The notes below the pieces were generated by a model. It made no database searches, was not told the origin of the DNA, and saw nothing but the letters and a program-made list of their open reading frames with translations. DNA of 64,000 nucleotides from Thermoplasmata archaeon (GTDB taxonomy: Archaea > Thermoplasmatota > DTKX01 > VGTL01), in the NCBI GenBank assembly GCA_038851035.1, contig JAWCLH010000007.1:45820-109819 (forward strand), read 5' to 3'. The translations under genes and the position numbers were made by a program. Below, piece after piece: positions 35,157 through 43,772 of the stretch; positions within the stretch are counted from its first letter, which is position 1; each line of letters opens with the position of its first letter.

Positions 35157-38100
35157 TTATTGGAATTTCTCCAGCTCTTTAATCAGCGTCTCTACGGTGT
35201 AAGCGCTCCTCGTCGCGCCCGGCCCTCCCTCCTTCCCCCCTTTCTCCTTCTCTCCGGCCCCTCGCCCTCCCTCATCACCACCCCTCCCCGTCGTTTCCTC
35301 TCTTGTCAACTGCGCTCCCTCATCTCCTGCCCCTTTCCCTCCCGCGGCTCGTACTTTCTCCTCTTCCTTCCCCACCCCCTCCATCTCTTTAGGCCCTTTT
35401 GCCCTCTCTGCCGCTTTCTTTTCCTCTTTTGTTTTTACCCCATCCTCCCCTCTTTCCTTCTTTTCTTTGTCCTCTACCCCCTCCTCCCCTTTTCCCCCGA
35501 CATCCTTCTCTCCCGCGCCCTCTTTGCCCTCGCCCCCATCCTTCTTCGCTTTCTCTTCTTCCACGAGCTCCTTCTTTCCTGCGCCCTCTTTCTCCTCTCC
35601 CCGCTCTTCTTTCACCCCGCCCCTGCCCTCTTCATCCGCCACGTCCCCCTCCGCCTCCTTCCTGTACTTCTCCTCCAGCTCCTCCTCGCCCGGGAAGGCC
35701 TTTCTCTCCTCCTCCCTGGAGAGCCCCGCGGCCCCGGCCTCCCCGACCGCAATCTCGGGCCGGCTCTGCCCGGGCCTCCTGACGAGCCTCCTGTAGACAT
35801 AGTACATCGCCGCCAGCAAGGCGACCACCACGAGCGCGAAGAGAAGCGCGGTCATGAAGGCGTTGCTTGTGTGGACAGGAATCGGATAGCCGTCGAAGGT
35901 GATGCGGAGGGTCTGGGAGCCCGTCAGGTCCACCCCGCGCGACTCGGTCTGGTCCACGGGCGTGAGCAGATAGGTCGTTCTCAGGTGAGCGAAGACCCTG
36001 TACTGGCCAACGGGCAACCTGAAGATCGCGCGACCCGACGGGCCCACGAGCGCCGTGTCCGCGACGTCCACCGCCAGCCCGCTGCGCAGGGTGAAGACCG
36101 TGAGCTGGACCCCCTCCAGAGTCCTGCCGTCCCTGTCAAAGACCTTCACAGTCAGGTAGAATACCTTGCAGGAGACCGGGAGGGCCGCGTCGGAGTCGAG
36201 TGCATGTGCGGCTGACCCCACCTCCACCCCTCTCCAGCGGACCACGATATCGAGGACCTGCGCCGGAAACCTGAAAACGGCCATTCCATCCGCGCCACTG
36301 ACGAGCGAGGTCGCCAGCTCGGGCCTGCCCGCGGGGCATACCAGTATCTCCGCGCCCTGGAGTTGGACGCCGTCGACGTCGGCGCAGGCGACGGTCAGGT
36401 AGAAGACCCGGCACTGCACCGTCACACTCTGGTCTAGCGCAAGCTCGAACCCGATGGTCTCGTTGACTGCCACGTCCCTCCAAGTGATGAGAATCGTGTA
36501 GCGCCCCACCGGGAGCCGCGCGGTGACCTGCCCGTCGGCGCCGGTGACGCCGGTGTCGAGAACGTTCCCGGTTAACTCCTGCCTGAAGACTACCGTGGCG
36601 TTCTCGAGAATTCTGCCCCGGGAGTCCACGGGCCTGACGGTGAGGTAGTGGATTAAGCACTTTATCGTCAGGGAGCCGTCGGCGATCAGCTCGTAGTCGG
36701 TGTCCGGGCTGACGAGCTGGTCCTGCCAGACCGCCGTGAGCTTGTACCTATCCGCCGGCAACCTGAAGGTCGCCACGCCGCTCTCGTTAGTGGCGCACGC
36801 GCCCATCAGCTTGCCAGAGAGGAGCCTGAAGGCCGAGAGCTGGACGGCCTCCACGCGGGCGCCGCGGGAGTCCACGGCCCCTACCTCGAGATAGTACACG
36901 GAGCAGCGGAGGGTGAGGAGGTGGCTGGCGTTGACACTATGGTCCGTGACCGAGCCCACCGGGACGCCGAGCCAGGTCACCGACACATTCACGGGCCCCG
37001 CCGGGACCCTGACCGTGACAATTCCGCTCTGGGGGGTTCTGAGGCTCTCGACGAGCTTCCCGTCGCTCAGGCTCACGCGGATGTAGGCGTCGTCGAGAGG
37101 AATGCCACGAGAGTCGACCGCGAGGACGTCCAAGTAGTGGACCGCGCAAACGATGAGGAGTGAGTCGTCCCCGGTGACCTCGTACAGGGGTGTCTCATTG
37201 ACCACAACGTCCCTCCAGAGCACCAAAATGCTCACGGGCGCGGCGGGCAGCCTCGAGACGGCCATGCCGCCGTAGTCCGTCGTCCGTGCGTCGAGCAGCG
37301 CCCCGTTGCCCGCGAGTCCGATGCGCACCTGCGCCATCTCGACCGGGGCATCCCTATCGTCAACGGCGGAGATGGTCAGGTAGTGCACGCTGCACCGGAC
37401 CACCAGCTCCCCGTCACCGGTCAGGTTGAACGAGTCTGTCCTGTTCACAGGGACATCATGCCAGCTCGCCTCGATAAGCAACTCTGCGGCGGGGAGGCGA
37501 GAGCTCAGGCTGCCGTCGGCGCCGGTTCTCCTAGAGTCCAGTATGCGGCCGGTGGCGACGGAGCTGACCCGCACCTCCACGCTCTCGAGGGGAAGAGCCC
37601 TCGAGTCGACTGTGACTATGGTCAGGTAGTGGACCCGGCACCCGGCCACGTGGGTGGTGTCGTCGGGCACATCCACATCCCCGGCCTCATAGACCGGCAG
37701 GTCCCTCCAGTGAACCGTGATGTTGTAGAGGCCAGTCGGCACCCTGACGACGACCTCGCCCTCCGGAGAGCTGAGCCCCGAGCCCATCACCTTGAGGCTC
37801 CCCGAGCCCGTCACGGTGCACAGGGCGCTCTCGAGCGGGGCGCCCCTGGAGTCCACAGCCCGGACGGTGAGGTAGTAGATGCGGCACACGACCTCCATCT
37901 CCATCTCCCCGTCCACGAGAATGGAGGCCGTCTCGTTCACAACGGCGTCGCTCCAGACGACTCTGAGGTCGTAGCGCCGAATCGCGAGCCTGAACACCGC
38001 CCGGCCCTCGATGTCGGAGAGCTTTGAGTCTGCGACGATGCCGGTCGAGCTGTCCGTGACAACGACCTGCGCACTCGGCACCGAGCCCCCGCGCGGGTCC

Positions 38101-39629
38101 ACGAGCCTGAGGCTCAGGTAGAACACGCTCGTGTGAATCGTGTAGGTCTCGTTGCCATCCACCACGACTACCGTCCGATTGACCTCCACCCCTCCCCAAA
38201 CAATGCTGAGCCTGTAGGGGCCGGCGGGCGTCTGGTAGAGGGAGAATTCGCCGCTCGCGTCAGTCCTGAAGGGAAGAATCGAGGCGCTCCCGTTGGGGTA
38301 GTGGACATAGACTGCCGCGTCCTCGAGGGGCGTCTCCCTGCTGTCCACGGTGCGGAAGGTCGGGTAGTAGACCCGGCAGTAGAGCACGAGGGGGTTGAGC
38401 TCGGTCACGTTGTCGGTCACCTCAACCAGCTCGCTCGCGACGCGCACGCCCCTCCAGTAGACCCTGAACACGTAGGGCCCGGGCTGCATCGAGAGGTTCG
38501 TCAGGCCGGCGGGGCCGGTCAGGTTCCTGTCCACCACCCTCTCGAGGACCGTCGCCTGAACCTCCGCGCCGCTCAGGGGCTGCCCGGTCGAGTCCAGCGC
38601 GAGGACGTTGACGAAGCGCGGGGTGCCTATGAAGAAGAAGGAGCTGTTGCTGACCGCGTAGGGGCCGTAGTTGTAGTTCATGAAGTAGTGGTAATAGTAG
38701 TAGCCGTTGTTGTCCACGGCCCACACGGTTATGTTGTAGCGACCGGGGTCGGCGCCGCTGTAGTTCCACGCAAGCTCATAGGTGCTGGAGAAGGACACGG
38801 GGGTGCCCAAGACCCTGTACATCGTGGCGTTGTCGATAATGGTTGCCCCGGAGGGGCCGACGAGCGTGCAGCTCGCCCAGCGGATATCGTAGCCGCCGAA
38901 GGGGTCCGTCACGGTCGCGCGGATGACGGCGGTGGTGTTTGGGGCGTTGCTCTGGAAGCCCGACTCGGGGTTCCCGTCCGGGTCGAAGGTGCTGACCGAC
39001 TGGACCTCCAGATAGTTCTCGCAGGGAAGAACGACCCGGCTGTTGTTCGTGGCCGTGTCTATATAAATGGCCTTGTAGATGCCCGACCCACCCGAGACCT
39101 GAAGGCTCATGTGTATCGTGGAGCCAGAGGCGAAGGTGTGCCTGAAGCCCGGGATATCGAAGGAGTAGTACTGCGGGGCCGAGGCAGGGTTGTAGTTCGC
39201 GCTGAAGGCCGTGGAGGTCCAGTTCTCCGCGCCCGTGCTGTTCCTCTCCGAGAAGGTTATCTGGACCTGGAAGTTGTTGTTGGAGCCGGAGTAGTTCCCC
39301 CAGAAACCGACGGTCACGGTGCCGTTGACCGTCAGGTCGGAGGCGAGCACGGGCACCATGTAGAAGTCCATCACCAGATTCTTGTCGCCGTCAATGGTGT
39401 AGTTGGTCTTTGCCCAGTACTGGCTCGTGTTGAAGGTCAGCTGGGTCGCCTTCCCGTTCACAGTCGGGCTGGTCGGGTCCCAGTGGAGCCAGAGGACCAT
39501 GTTCTTCACTGTTCCGCGCCCGGCGTCCCTGCCCTCCTCGCCGGCGGCGGGAACCGCGATGAGAATCGCGCAGACGGCCAGTGCGGTCAGGAGCAGCGCG
39601 GCGCTCCCGAGACAAGCTCTCGAAGCCAT
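35157..39629 (-). CDS. Giant repeat surface protein with charged cytoplasmic tail
   Basis: 1,490 residues. A signal peptide (1-30) is followed by an Asn-rich beta domain (about 40-335). Eleven tandem units of about 75 residues follow (338-1190), each opening with YYLTVRAVDSRGxPLExA-like sequence and closing with YxIxVxWRDVxVNET; they resemble carboxypeptidase-regulatory/Cna-B modules. A single membrane span (about 1250-1280) leads to a tail of roughly 205 residues made almost only of Lys, Glu, Gly, Asp and Ala, ending AYTVETLIKELEKFQ. The repeats should form an outward stalk; the tail faces inward and is probably disordered. It has its own TATA box at 39672-39680. The nearest genes give no clue to function. 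Confidence 0.88.
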   Translation of the reverse strand: MASRACLGSAALLLTALAVCAILIAVPAAGEEGRDAGRGTVKNMVLWLHWDPTSPTVNGKATQLTFNTSQYWAKTNYTIDGDKNLVMDFYMVPVLASDLTVNGTVTVGFWGNYSGSNNNFQVQITFSERNSTGAENWTSTAFSANYNPASAPQYYSFDIPGFRHTFASGSTIHMSLQVSGGSGIYKAIYIDTATNNSRVVLPCENYLEVQSVSTFDPDGNPESGFQSNAPNTTAVIRATVTDPFGGYDIRWASCTLVGPSGATIIDNATMYRVLGTPVSFSSTYELAWNYSGADPGRYNITVWAVDNNGYYYYHYFMNYNYGPYAVSNSSFFFIGTPRFVNVLALDSTGQPLSGAEVQATVLERVVDRNLTGPAGLTNLSMQPGPYVFRVYWRGVRVASELVEVTDNVTELNPLVLYCRVYYPTFRTVDSRETPLEDAAVYVHYPNGSASILPFRTDASGEFSLYQTPAGPYRLSIVWGGVEVNRTVVVVDGNETYTIHTSVFYLSLRLVDPRGGSVPSAQVVVTDSSTGIVADSKLSDIEGRAVFRLAIRRYDLRVVWSDAVVNETASILVDGEMEMEVVCRIYYLTVRAVDSRGAPLESALCTVTGSGSLKVMGSGLSSPEGEVVVRVPTGLYNITVHWRDLPVYEAGDVDVPDDTTHVAGCRVHYLTIVTVDSRALPLESVEVRVSSVATGRILDSRRTGADGSLSSRLPAAELLIEASWHDVPVNRTDSFNLTGDGELVVRCSVHYLTISAVDDRDAPVEMAQVRIGLAGNGALLDARTTDYGGMAVSRLPAAPVSILVLWRDVVVNETPLYEVTGDDSLLIVCAVHYLDVLAVDSRGIPLDDAYIRVSLSDGKLVESLRTPQSGIVTVRVPAGPVNVSVTWLGVPVGSVTDHSVNASHLLTLRCSVYYLEVGAVDSRGARVEAVQLSAFRLLSGKLMGACATNESGVATFRLPADRYKLTAVWQDQLVSPDTDYELIADGSLTIKCLIHYLTVRPVDSRGRILENATVVFRQELTGNVLDTGVTGADGQVTARLPVGRYTILITWRDVAVNETIGFELALDQSVTVQCRVFYLTVACADVDGVQLQGAEILVCPAGRPELATSLVSGADGMAVFRFPAQVLDIVVRWRGVEVGSAAHALDSDAALPVSCKVFYLTVKVFDRDGRTLEGVQLTVFTLRSGLAVDVADTALVGPSGRAIFRLPVGQYRVFAHLRTTYLLTPVDQTESRGVDLTGSQTLRITFDGYPIPVHTSNAFMTALLFALVVVALLAAMYYVYRRLVRRPGQSRPEIAVGEAGAAGLSREEERKAFPGEEELEEKYRKEAEGDVADEEGRGGVKEERGEEKEGAGKKELVEEEKAKKDGGEGKEGAGEKDVGGKGEEGVEDKEKKERGEDGVKTKEEKKAAERAKGPKEMEGVGKEEEKVRAAGGKGAGDEGAQLTREETTGRGGDEGGRGAGEKEKGGKEGGPGATRSAYTVETLIKELEKFQ

Positions 39630-39671
39630 TCGTATCGCCCCTCACTCGTTTTGATACGTCCATGACGGGAG

Positions 39672-39680
39672 AGTATAAAA
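39672..39680 (-). promoter_or_regulatory. TATA box for the giant repeat protein
   Basis: TTTTATACT on the minus strand lies about 43-51 nt before the ATG at 39629. A plus-strand TTTTATATT at about 39728-39736 faces the other way, so this is a divergent promoter region. Confidence 0.6.
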
Positions 39681-39724
39681 GCCGTTTATGGTTCGGTTTC
39701 GAATTGTCCCCCCCGGACCGGCAG

Positions 39725-39961
39725 ATGTTTTATATTGATACCCGATATCGTTACTGGGGCCCCGGGGGGGCAGGGGGGCCGGGACTGAACACACCGTACA
39801 TCCTGATGCTAGCGCTCTTCGCAATGGCGTTCACGTTCGGCGCCTTCACATGGGTCTCGAGGAACGTCTGGCAGAGCCGGGCCCGGACGAGGGCCTGCGC
39901 CGCCGTCGCGATCATCTCGACCGCGGCATTCGCAATTCTCGCGTGGACGGTGCTACCGTGA
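39725..39961 (+). CDS. Small two-span membrane protein
   Basis: Up to 78 residues. Two hydrophobic stretches, YILMLALFAMAFTFGAFTWV and CAAVAIISTAAFAILAWTVL, flank a short basic loop (SRNVWQSRARTRA), suggesting a hairpin with the loop inside. The start is uncertain: ATG 39725 lies in an AT-rich element that may be the TATA box, in which case ATG 39808 would give 50 residues. It ends 4 nt into the possible start of the PqqD-like gene. No family is recognised. Confidence 0.5.
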   Translation: MFYIDTRYRYWGPGGAGGPGLNTPYILMLALFAMAFTFGAFTWVSRNVWQSRARTRACAAVAIISTAAFAILAWTVLP

Positions 39962-40812
39962 GAGAAGAGCCCCGCCCCCGCGCCCCAACACATCCCCATC
40001 ATGGTCCCGCCCGGCGTAGAACCGCACACCCGGCGCCCGCTCTCGAAAATCGCGCGCGTTCCCCTCATGGCCGCGCCCGGCGCCCCGTCCGTTCCACATC
40101 CCTCCTCACGGCCGCCGCTCCCTCTGTCGTCATCCTGCTCCACGCCGCCCGGAGACGGGCGCGGGGGCCCGCCGGGGCCCGGACCGGGCCCCTCAGCGAC
40201 GGGAGAGCCGGGGCGCGGGAGAAGAGCGCGCGGGGTCGCGCAACGCCGCCACCCGACCCATATCCCCCCGCCCGTCCCGCTGAGACTCCCCCTGCGCGCG
40301 GGCCTGATGCGCCGTGCGCTCCGGGCGCCCAACCCGCCTGGCCAGTTGGAACTCCTCCCCCGCCCTCCATACCCCCGCGCATCGCAAGACTGCTCGGCGC
40401 GGTCCCGGTCAGGAGGGAGGGGCCTCCCCTGAGGTGGGAGAGGGGCCCGGACGGAATAGTCGTCATCACCCACTCGAAGGACCTCACGCGCCTCGAGCGC
40501 TGGCTGATGAAGAAACTGGGTGGCTCGCCCGAAATCCGCAGGAGGCTCGACCGGCCCGGGAGCGATATCTGGTTCCTCTGCGACGGGAGGCACACTGTGG
40601 CCGAAATCTGCGACGAGATGGACAAGAAGTACAGGGAGGAGCTCGAGCCCGTCCTGACGCGCGTTACAAAGTTCCTCGAGATGCTGCTCGCCAGAAACCT
40701 GATATACCTGAGAAAGGAGAAGGTGGAGGGCGGAGAGATAAAAGGGGCGAGCGGGCCAGAGGGCGCGGAGGGCTGGGGGAGTGAGAAGGCCCGCGGGCCG
40801 GAAACGGGCTGA
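39958..40812 (+). CDS. PqqD-like protein with Pro-rich N-terminus
   Basis: The last 110 residues are convincing: LTRLERWLMKKLGGSPEIRR, LDRPGSDIWFLCDGRHTVAE and ICDEMDKKY...FLEMLLARNLIYL match the PqqD fold, a small winged-helix-like domain in which a D-G-x-x-T turn precedes the final helices. PqqD proteins bind substrate peptides for radical-SAM RiPP enzymes. No radical-SAM or precursor gene is present in the window, so this is an orphan. The preceding 150 residues are Pro/Ala/Arg-rich low-complexity sequence that may be untranslated; only GTG codons at 39943 or 39958 and an ATG at 39850 are available as starts. Similar archaeal PqqD-like domains are used outside RiPP synthesis. Confidence 0.6.
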   Translation: MREEPRPRAPTHPHHGPARRRTAHPAPALENRARSPHGRARRPVRSTSLLTAAAPSVVILLHAARRRARGPAGARTGPLSDGRAGAREKSARGRATPPPDPYPPARPAETPPARGPDAPCAPGAQPAWPVGTPPPPSIPPRIARLLGAVPVRREGPPLRWERGPDGIVVITHSKDLTRLERWLMKKLGGSPEIRRRLDRPGSDIWFLCDGRHTVAEICDEMDKKYREELEPVLTRVTKFLEMLLARNLIYLRKEKVEGGEIKGASGPEGAEGWGSEKARGPETG

Positions 40813-41008
40813 GCAGGGGGCAGATGGGGCGAGTGGGAAGTGCACTACTGAGGCCTCACGAGCGGGAGGGAGCATGGAGGGAAGCGGTCATGGCCGGGTG
40901 CGGGGGGAGTGAGGGTGAAGGGAAGGAAGGGAGGTGCGGGTGCGGGAGGCGAGGGTGGATGAATGCGGTGAAGCGCAGGTAATGCGCAGGCGCGGGAGGT
41001 GAGGACGA

Positions 41009-41188
41009 GTGAAGGTGAAGGGAGGAGGCCAGAAGGGCAGGCGCGGGCCGGGGAGGAAGGTGCTCAGGTGCCCGCAGTGCGGGAGCAGGGAGCTGTACTA
41101 CGAGGCGGGCCTCATCACGGGCTACAAGTACCACTGCAAGAGGTGCCAGTACATGGGGCCATTGGTGATTCAGGAGAGGGAGGGCTGA
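41009..41188 (+). CDS. 59-residue zinc-ribbon protein
   Basis: It starts at GTG 41009, 5 nt after GGAGGTGAGG, a near-perfect archaeal ribosome-binding site. The basic Lys/Gly/Arg N-terminus (VKVKGGGQKGRRGPGRKVLR) is followed by CPQCG and CKRC separated by 18 residues, a full zinc ribbon, and a GPLVIQERE end. The layout resembles small archaeal ribosome- or transcription-associated zinc ribbons (TFIIS/L37ae-like knuckles), but no family is certain. The flanking 40813-41008 and 41189-41415 are G-rich, low-complexity and without other genes. Confidence 0.7.
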   Translation: MKVKGGGQKGRRGPGRKVLRCPQCGSRELYYEAGLITGYKYHCKRCQYMGPLVIQEREG

Positions 41189-41415
41189 GGGGGGAGGAAG
41201 GAGAGGGAGCCCCCGGAAAAGGAGGGCTGAAAGTTGGAAGAGCGGGAAAGAATTTAAAGAGGGGGAGGAGCGGGCGGGGCAGGAAGGGGAGGGAGCCGGA
41301 GGCGCGAGAGACAAAGGATTGAGGAAAGAGGGAAGGGGGAGGTCAGGAGCGTGATGTGCGGCAGCAACCGGAGTCGGGGCCCCCGCCCTCCATCCGGCCA
41401 GCGGGGGTGGGTAAA

Positions 41416-42282
41416 ATGGAGAGGGAGTTCTCCGGCGGGGACGGGGCCGGGATGATGGACGGCGGCAGGGGAAAGGAGGCGGCGGGCGCACCGGGAGCCG
41501 ACCCGGGGGCGGGACCGGCGACGCCTCGAAAACCGCCTGCGGGGGCCGGCGTGTTCAGGGACCCTGTCGAGGTCTTCTCGGGCGTCCTCATCTCGGGCGC
41601 GCTCTGCGCCTTCATAAAATCAGAGAGAGCCCTCGTGCTGGCGGACCTGCACATGGGCTTCGAGGCCGTCGCCGCGGCCGACGGGGCCTGCTTCCCGAGG
41701 AGGCAGAAGCCCCTCATCGTCAAGAGGCTGGAGCGGGCTCTCGCCATTTTCCGTCCGGAGCTGGTCGTGATCGCAGGCGACTTCAAGCACAACTTCGGCC
41801 GCTCCTCGGCGCAGGAGTGGAGGGAGGTCGAGGAGGTCCTGAACTTCCTTGACTCGAGGGCGGATGTGGCCCTCGTCCGAGGAAACCATGACAACTACCT
41901 GCAGAGCATCATCTCGCCCCGGCCCTTGCCCCTGCAAATGGAGGTTGGGGGAGTGCTGGTGCTCCACGGCCACAAGGAGGTTACGGCGCTGGAACGCTGG
42001 TGCGGCCCGAAGATACTGGCCCACGAGCACCCCTCCCTCAGGCTCAGGGACCGCGTCGGGGCGCAGGTCGGTGCTCCAGCCTTTCTCGTGGACAGGGCCT
42101 CCGCTACTCTAGTTCTTCCTGCGCTCAGCCCCCTCGCGCCCGGCGCCGACGTCGCCCGGGGGCCAATCACGTCCCCTGTTCTCAGGGCAATGGACGTGGG
42201 GCGCATGGAGGCCTTCGCCGCGGACCGAGGAGAGCTCCTGGGCTTCGGACCCCTCTCCTCTCTCAGGGAGCTGGAATGCTGA
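41416..42282 (+). CDS. Calcineurin-like metallophosphoesterase (COG1407-like)
   Basis: About 288 residues from ATG 41416, preceded by GGGGGTGGG; upstream in-frame codons are low complexity. The dinuclear metal motifs are LADLHMGFE (DxH), IAGDFKHNFG (GDxxH), VRGNHDNY (GNHD) and LVLHGHKEV (GHx). The DLHMGFE form is characteristic of the archaeal COG1407 group, which is often linked to Lhr-type helicases and thought to act on nucleic acid ends. No helicase is near here. The first 45 residues are Gly/Ala/Pro-rich and likely disordered. Confidence 0.88.
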   Translation: MEREFSGGDGAGMMDGGRGKEAAGAPGADPGAGPATPRKPPAGAGVFRDPVEVFSGVLISGALCAFIKSERALVLADLHMGFEAVAAADGACFPRRQKPLIVKRLERALAIFRPELVVIAGDFKHNFGRSSAQEWREVEEVLNFLDSRADVALVRGNHDNYLQSIISPRPLPLQMEVGGVLVLHGHKEVTALERWCGPKILAHEHPSLRLRDRVGAQVGAPAFLVDRASATLVLPALSPLAPGADVARGPITSPVLRAMDVGRMEAFAADRGELLGFGPLSSLRELEC

Positions 42283-42295
42283 GCCTCTCCTAACC

Positions 42296-42304
42296 CTTAT
42301 ATAC
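42296..42304 (+). promoter_or_regulatory. TATA box for the OB-fold gene
   Basis: CTTATATAC precedes the ATG at 42366 by about 62-70 nt; AAGAAGGAGTAGCC just before that ATG supplies a ribosome-binding site. Confidence 0.55.
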
Positions 42305-42365
42305 TCTCTCCGCGATTTCAAAAACGGGGCGTCCCGCGCCCCGAAAGAAGCAAGAAGGAGTAGCC

Positions 42366-42818
42366 ATGGTGGAGACGAAGGAGCTGACGAAAATCAAGGA
42401 TCTCACCCCGCAGCACAGCAGGGTGAATGTCCTTGCGAAGGTTGTGAAGCTGGGTGATGTAAGGGAGGTCCCGTCCAGATACGGGCCGCCCAGGCGCGTT
42501 TCGGACACGGTGATCGGGGACGAGACGGGGACGATCGTGATGTCCCTGTGGCAGGAGCAGGTCGGGACCGTCAAGGAGGGGGACGTCATTTACATAGACA
42601 ACGGCTACATCTCGCTCTTCCGCGGGCACATGAGGCTGAACATCGGCAAGTACGGGACCCTGAGCAAGTCGGACCAGCCCATGGAGGTCGTGAGCACAGA
42701 GCTCGACATGAGCGAGAAGGAGTGGCCGATGGAGAGGAGGCGGGAGCGGTTCGAGGATCGCGAGGGGGGGTGGGGGAGGGGACCGAGGGAGAACGAGAGG
42801 AGAAGGCCCCGGTTCTGA
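42366..42818 (+). CDS. OB-fold single-stranded nucleic-acid-binding protein
   Basis: 150 residues. Residues 8-110 form one OB-fold of the RPA/SSB type seen in archaea: TKIKDLTPQHSRVNVLAKVV, VSDTVIGDETGTIVMSLWQE, VKEGDVIYIDNGYIS and RGHMRLNIGKYGTL. The C-terminal 35 residues are Arg/Glu/Gly-rich (MERRRERFEDREGGWGRG), similar to the flexible tails of crenarchaeal SSB and RG-type RNA-binding proteins. Single-OB proteins of this kind bind ssDNA in replication and repair or act on RNA. It has its own TATA box. The downstream gene starts 90 nt later and may share the transcript. Confidence 0.88.
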   Translation: MVETKELTKIKDLTPQHSRVNVLAKVVKLGDVREVPSRYGPPRRVSDTVIGDETGTIVMSLWQEQVGTVKEGDVIYIDNGYISLFRGHMRLNIGKYGTLSKSDQPMEVVSTELDMSEKEWPMERRRERFEDREGGWGRGPRENERRRPRF

Positions 42819-42908
42819 GTTCGGCGGGCTGAGGCGGGCGCCATCATCTCCGCCTGCTCGCGCTGGGCGGCTCCGCGGCCGCGGAGCCGGGGAAGGGGAG
42901 GCCGGGTC

Positions 42909-43772
42909 ATGAGGCAATCGGACGTAGAGTTGCTCGAGGAGGCACTCGGGGCCTCAGCGCGCGGGACGGACTTCGACGAGGCGCTGCTCAGGACGCTCAA
43001 GAGGCACCTGCCGGTGAAGTACCACAGGCGCTTTGCTGAGCTGATGGATGAGATTCTTTCCGTGGCCTCCGAGGGCGGCCTGACGAACAGAGAGGCGGCG
43101 ATGCAACTCCTTACAGCCCCGCGCGCCTCCGGGCTGCACGCGGGGCTCCACGCGGAGGGACCGGGGGCCCGTGGACTTGAGGATGTGACGGGATTGCCCC
43201 CGCCCACGCGGCCCCGGGAGCCCTCTGGAGACTCTCGGCACGCTGGAGCCGAGCCAGTGAAGTCCTTGGGGATGCCAGCCGCCCCAGCCCTGGAGGGAGC
43301 CGCGAGGAGTGGGAGCGGAATTCCCGAGACACACCCCTCTGTCCCTAAAGGAGCCCCGGAGACCACCCGCAGGCCGCCAGCGACGGGGCCGGAGGAGGAG
43401 GGGACCGCGACCGTGGGAGAGACGCCCGGGGCGGCCGAGCGCCTTCCGGAGGTCGAGAACATCCTTGACCTCGGCGGGGCCGCGCCCGACCAGCTCCCCC
43501 CAGAGATGAGGGACAAGCTGAAGCGAGTGGTCAAGGTAAAGAAAAGGGAGCCGGCATGGGAAGAAGGGCCGGAGGAGGAGCCAGACCCAAGGCTATTCTT
43601 CAAGGGGAGCCTGAGGGCCCCGCCGCAGCTGATTCCACGCGAGGCCCCAGTCCAGAAGGAGGCCGGTACCGCGCGAGGGGAGGGAAAGGCGGCCTCGAAA
43701 AAACCCGCGGGGAGCGAGGGAGATGAGGACGGGGGGCCCGCAAGGGAATCAGGCGGGTCTGGAGGAGAATAG
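42909..43772 (+). CDS. Hypothetical protein with helical N-terminus and disordered remainder
   Basis: 287 residues. Residues 1-75 are helical and regularly spaced (VELLEEALGASARG, LLRTLKRHLPVKYHRRFAEL, LTNREAAMQLL) and look like a compact domain. Residues 80-190 are Pro/Gly/Glu/Thr-rich and likely disordered. A short motif NILDLGGAAPDQLPPEMRDK then KRVVKVKKREP follows, and a charged end. No signal, membrane span or known motif. Position just after the OB-fold gene suggests a nucleic-acid context, but that is inference. Confidence 0.6.
   Translation: MRQSDVELLEEALGASARGTDFDEALLRTLKRHLPVKYHRRFAELMDEILSVASEGGLTNREAAMQLLTAPRASGLHAGLHAEGPGARGLEDVTGLPPPTRPREPSGDSRHAGAEPVKSLGMPAAPALEGAARSGSGIPETHPSVPKGAPETTRRPPATGPEEEGTATVGETPGAAERLPEVENILDLGGAAPDQLPPEMRDKLKRVVKVKKREPAWEEGPEEEPDPRLFFKGSLRAPPQLIPREAPVQKEAGTARGEGKAASKKPAGSEGDEDGGPARESGGSGGE

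Noticed and set aside
35160..36215. Plus-strand frame rich in Leu/Phe/Ser/Pro that looks membrane-like
   Set aside because: It is the complement of the Lys/Glu/Gly tail; hydrophobicity comes from the polypyrimidine strand.
38133..39665. Open plus-strand frame of 510 codons opposite the giant repeat protein
   Set aside because: Repeats in this frame only reflect the repeats of the true gene on the other strand.
40820..41000. G-rich repeated strings that could be taken for a short direct-repeat array
   Set aside because: Units vary in length and sequence; simple GGTGAAGGGA-like low complexity, not a CRISPR or defined repeat.
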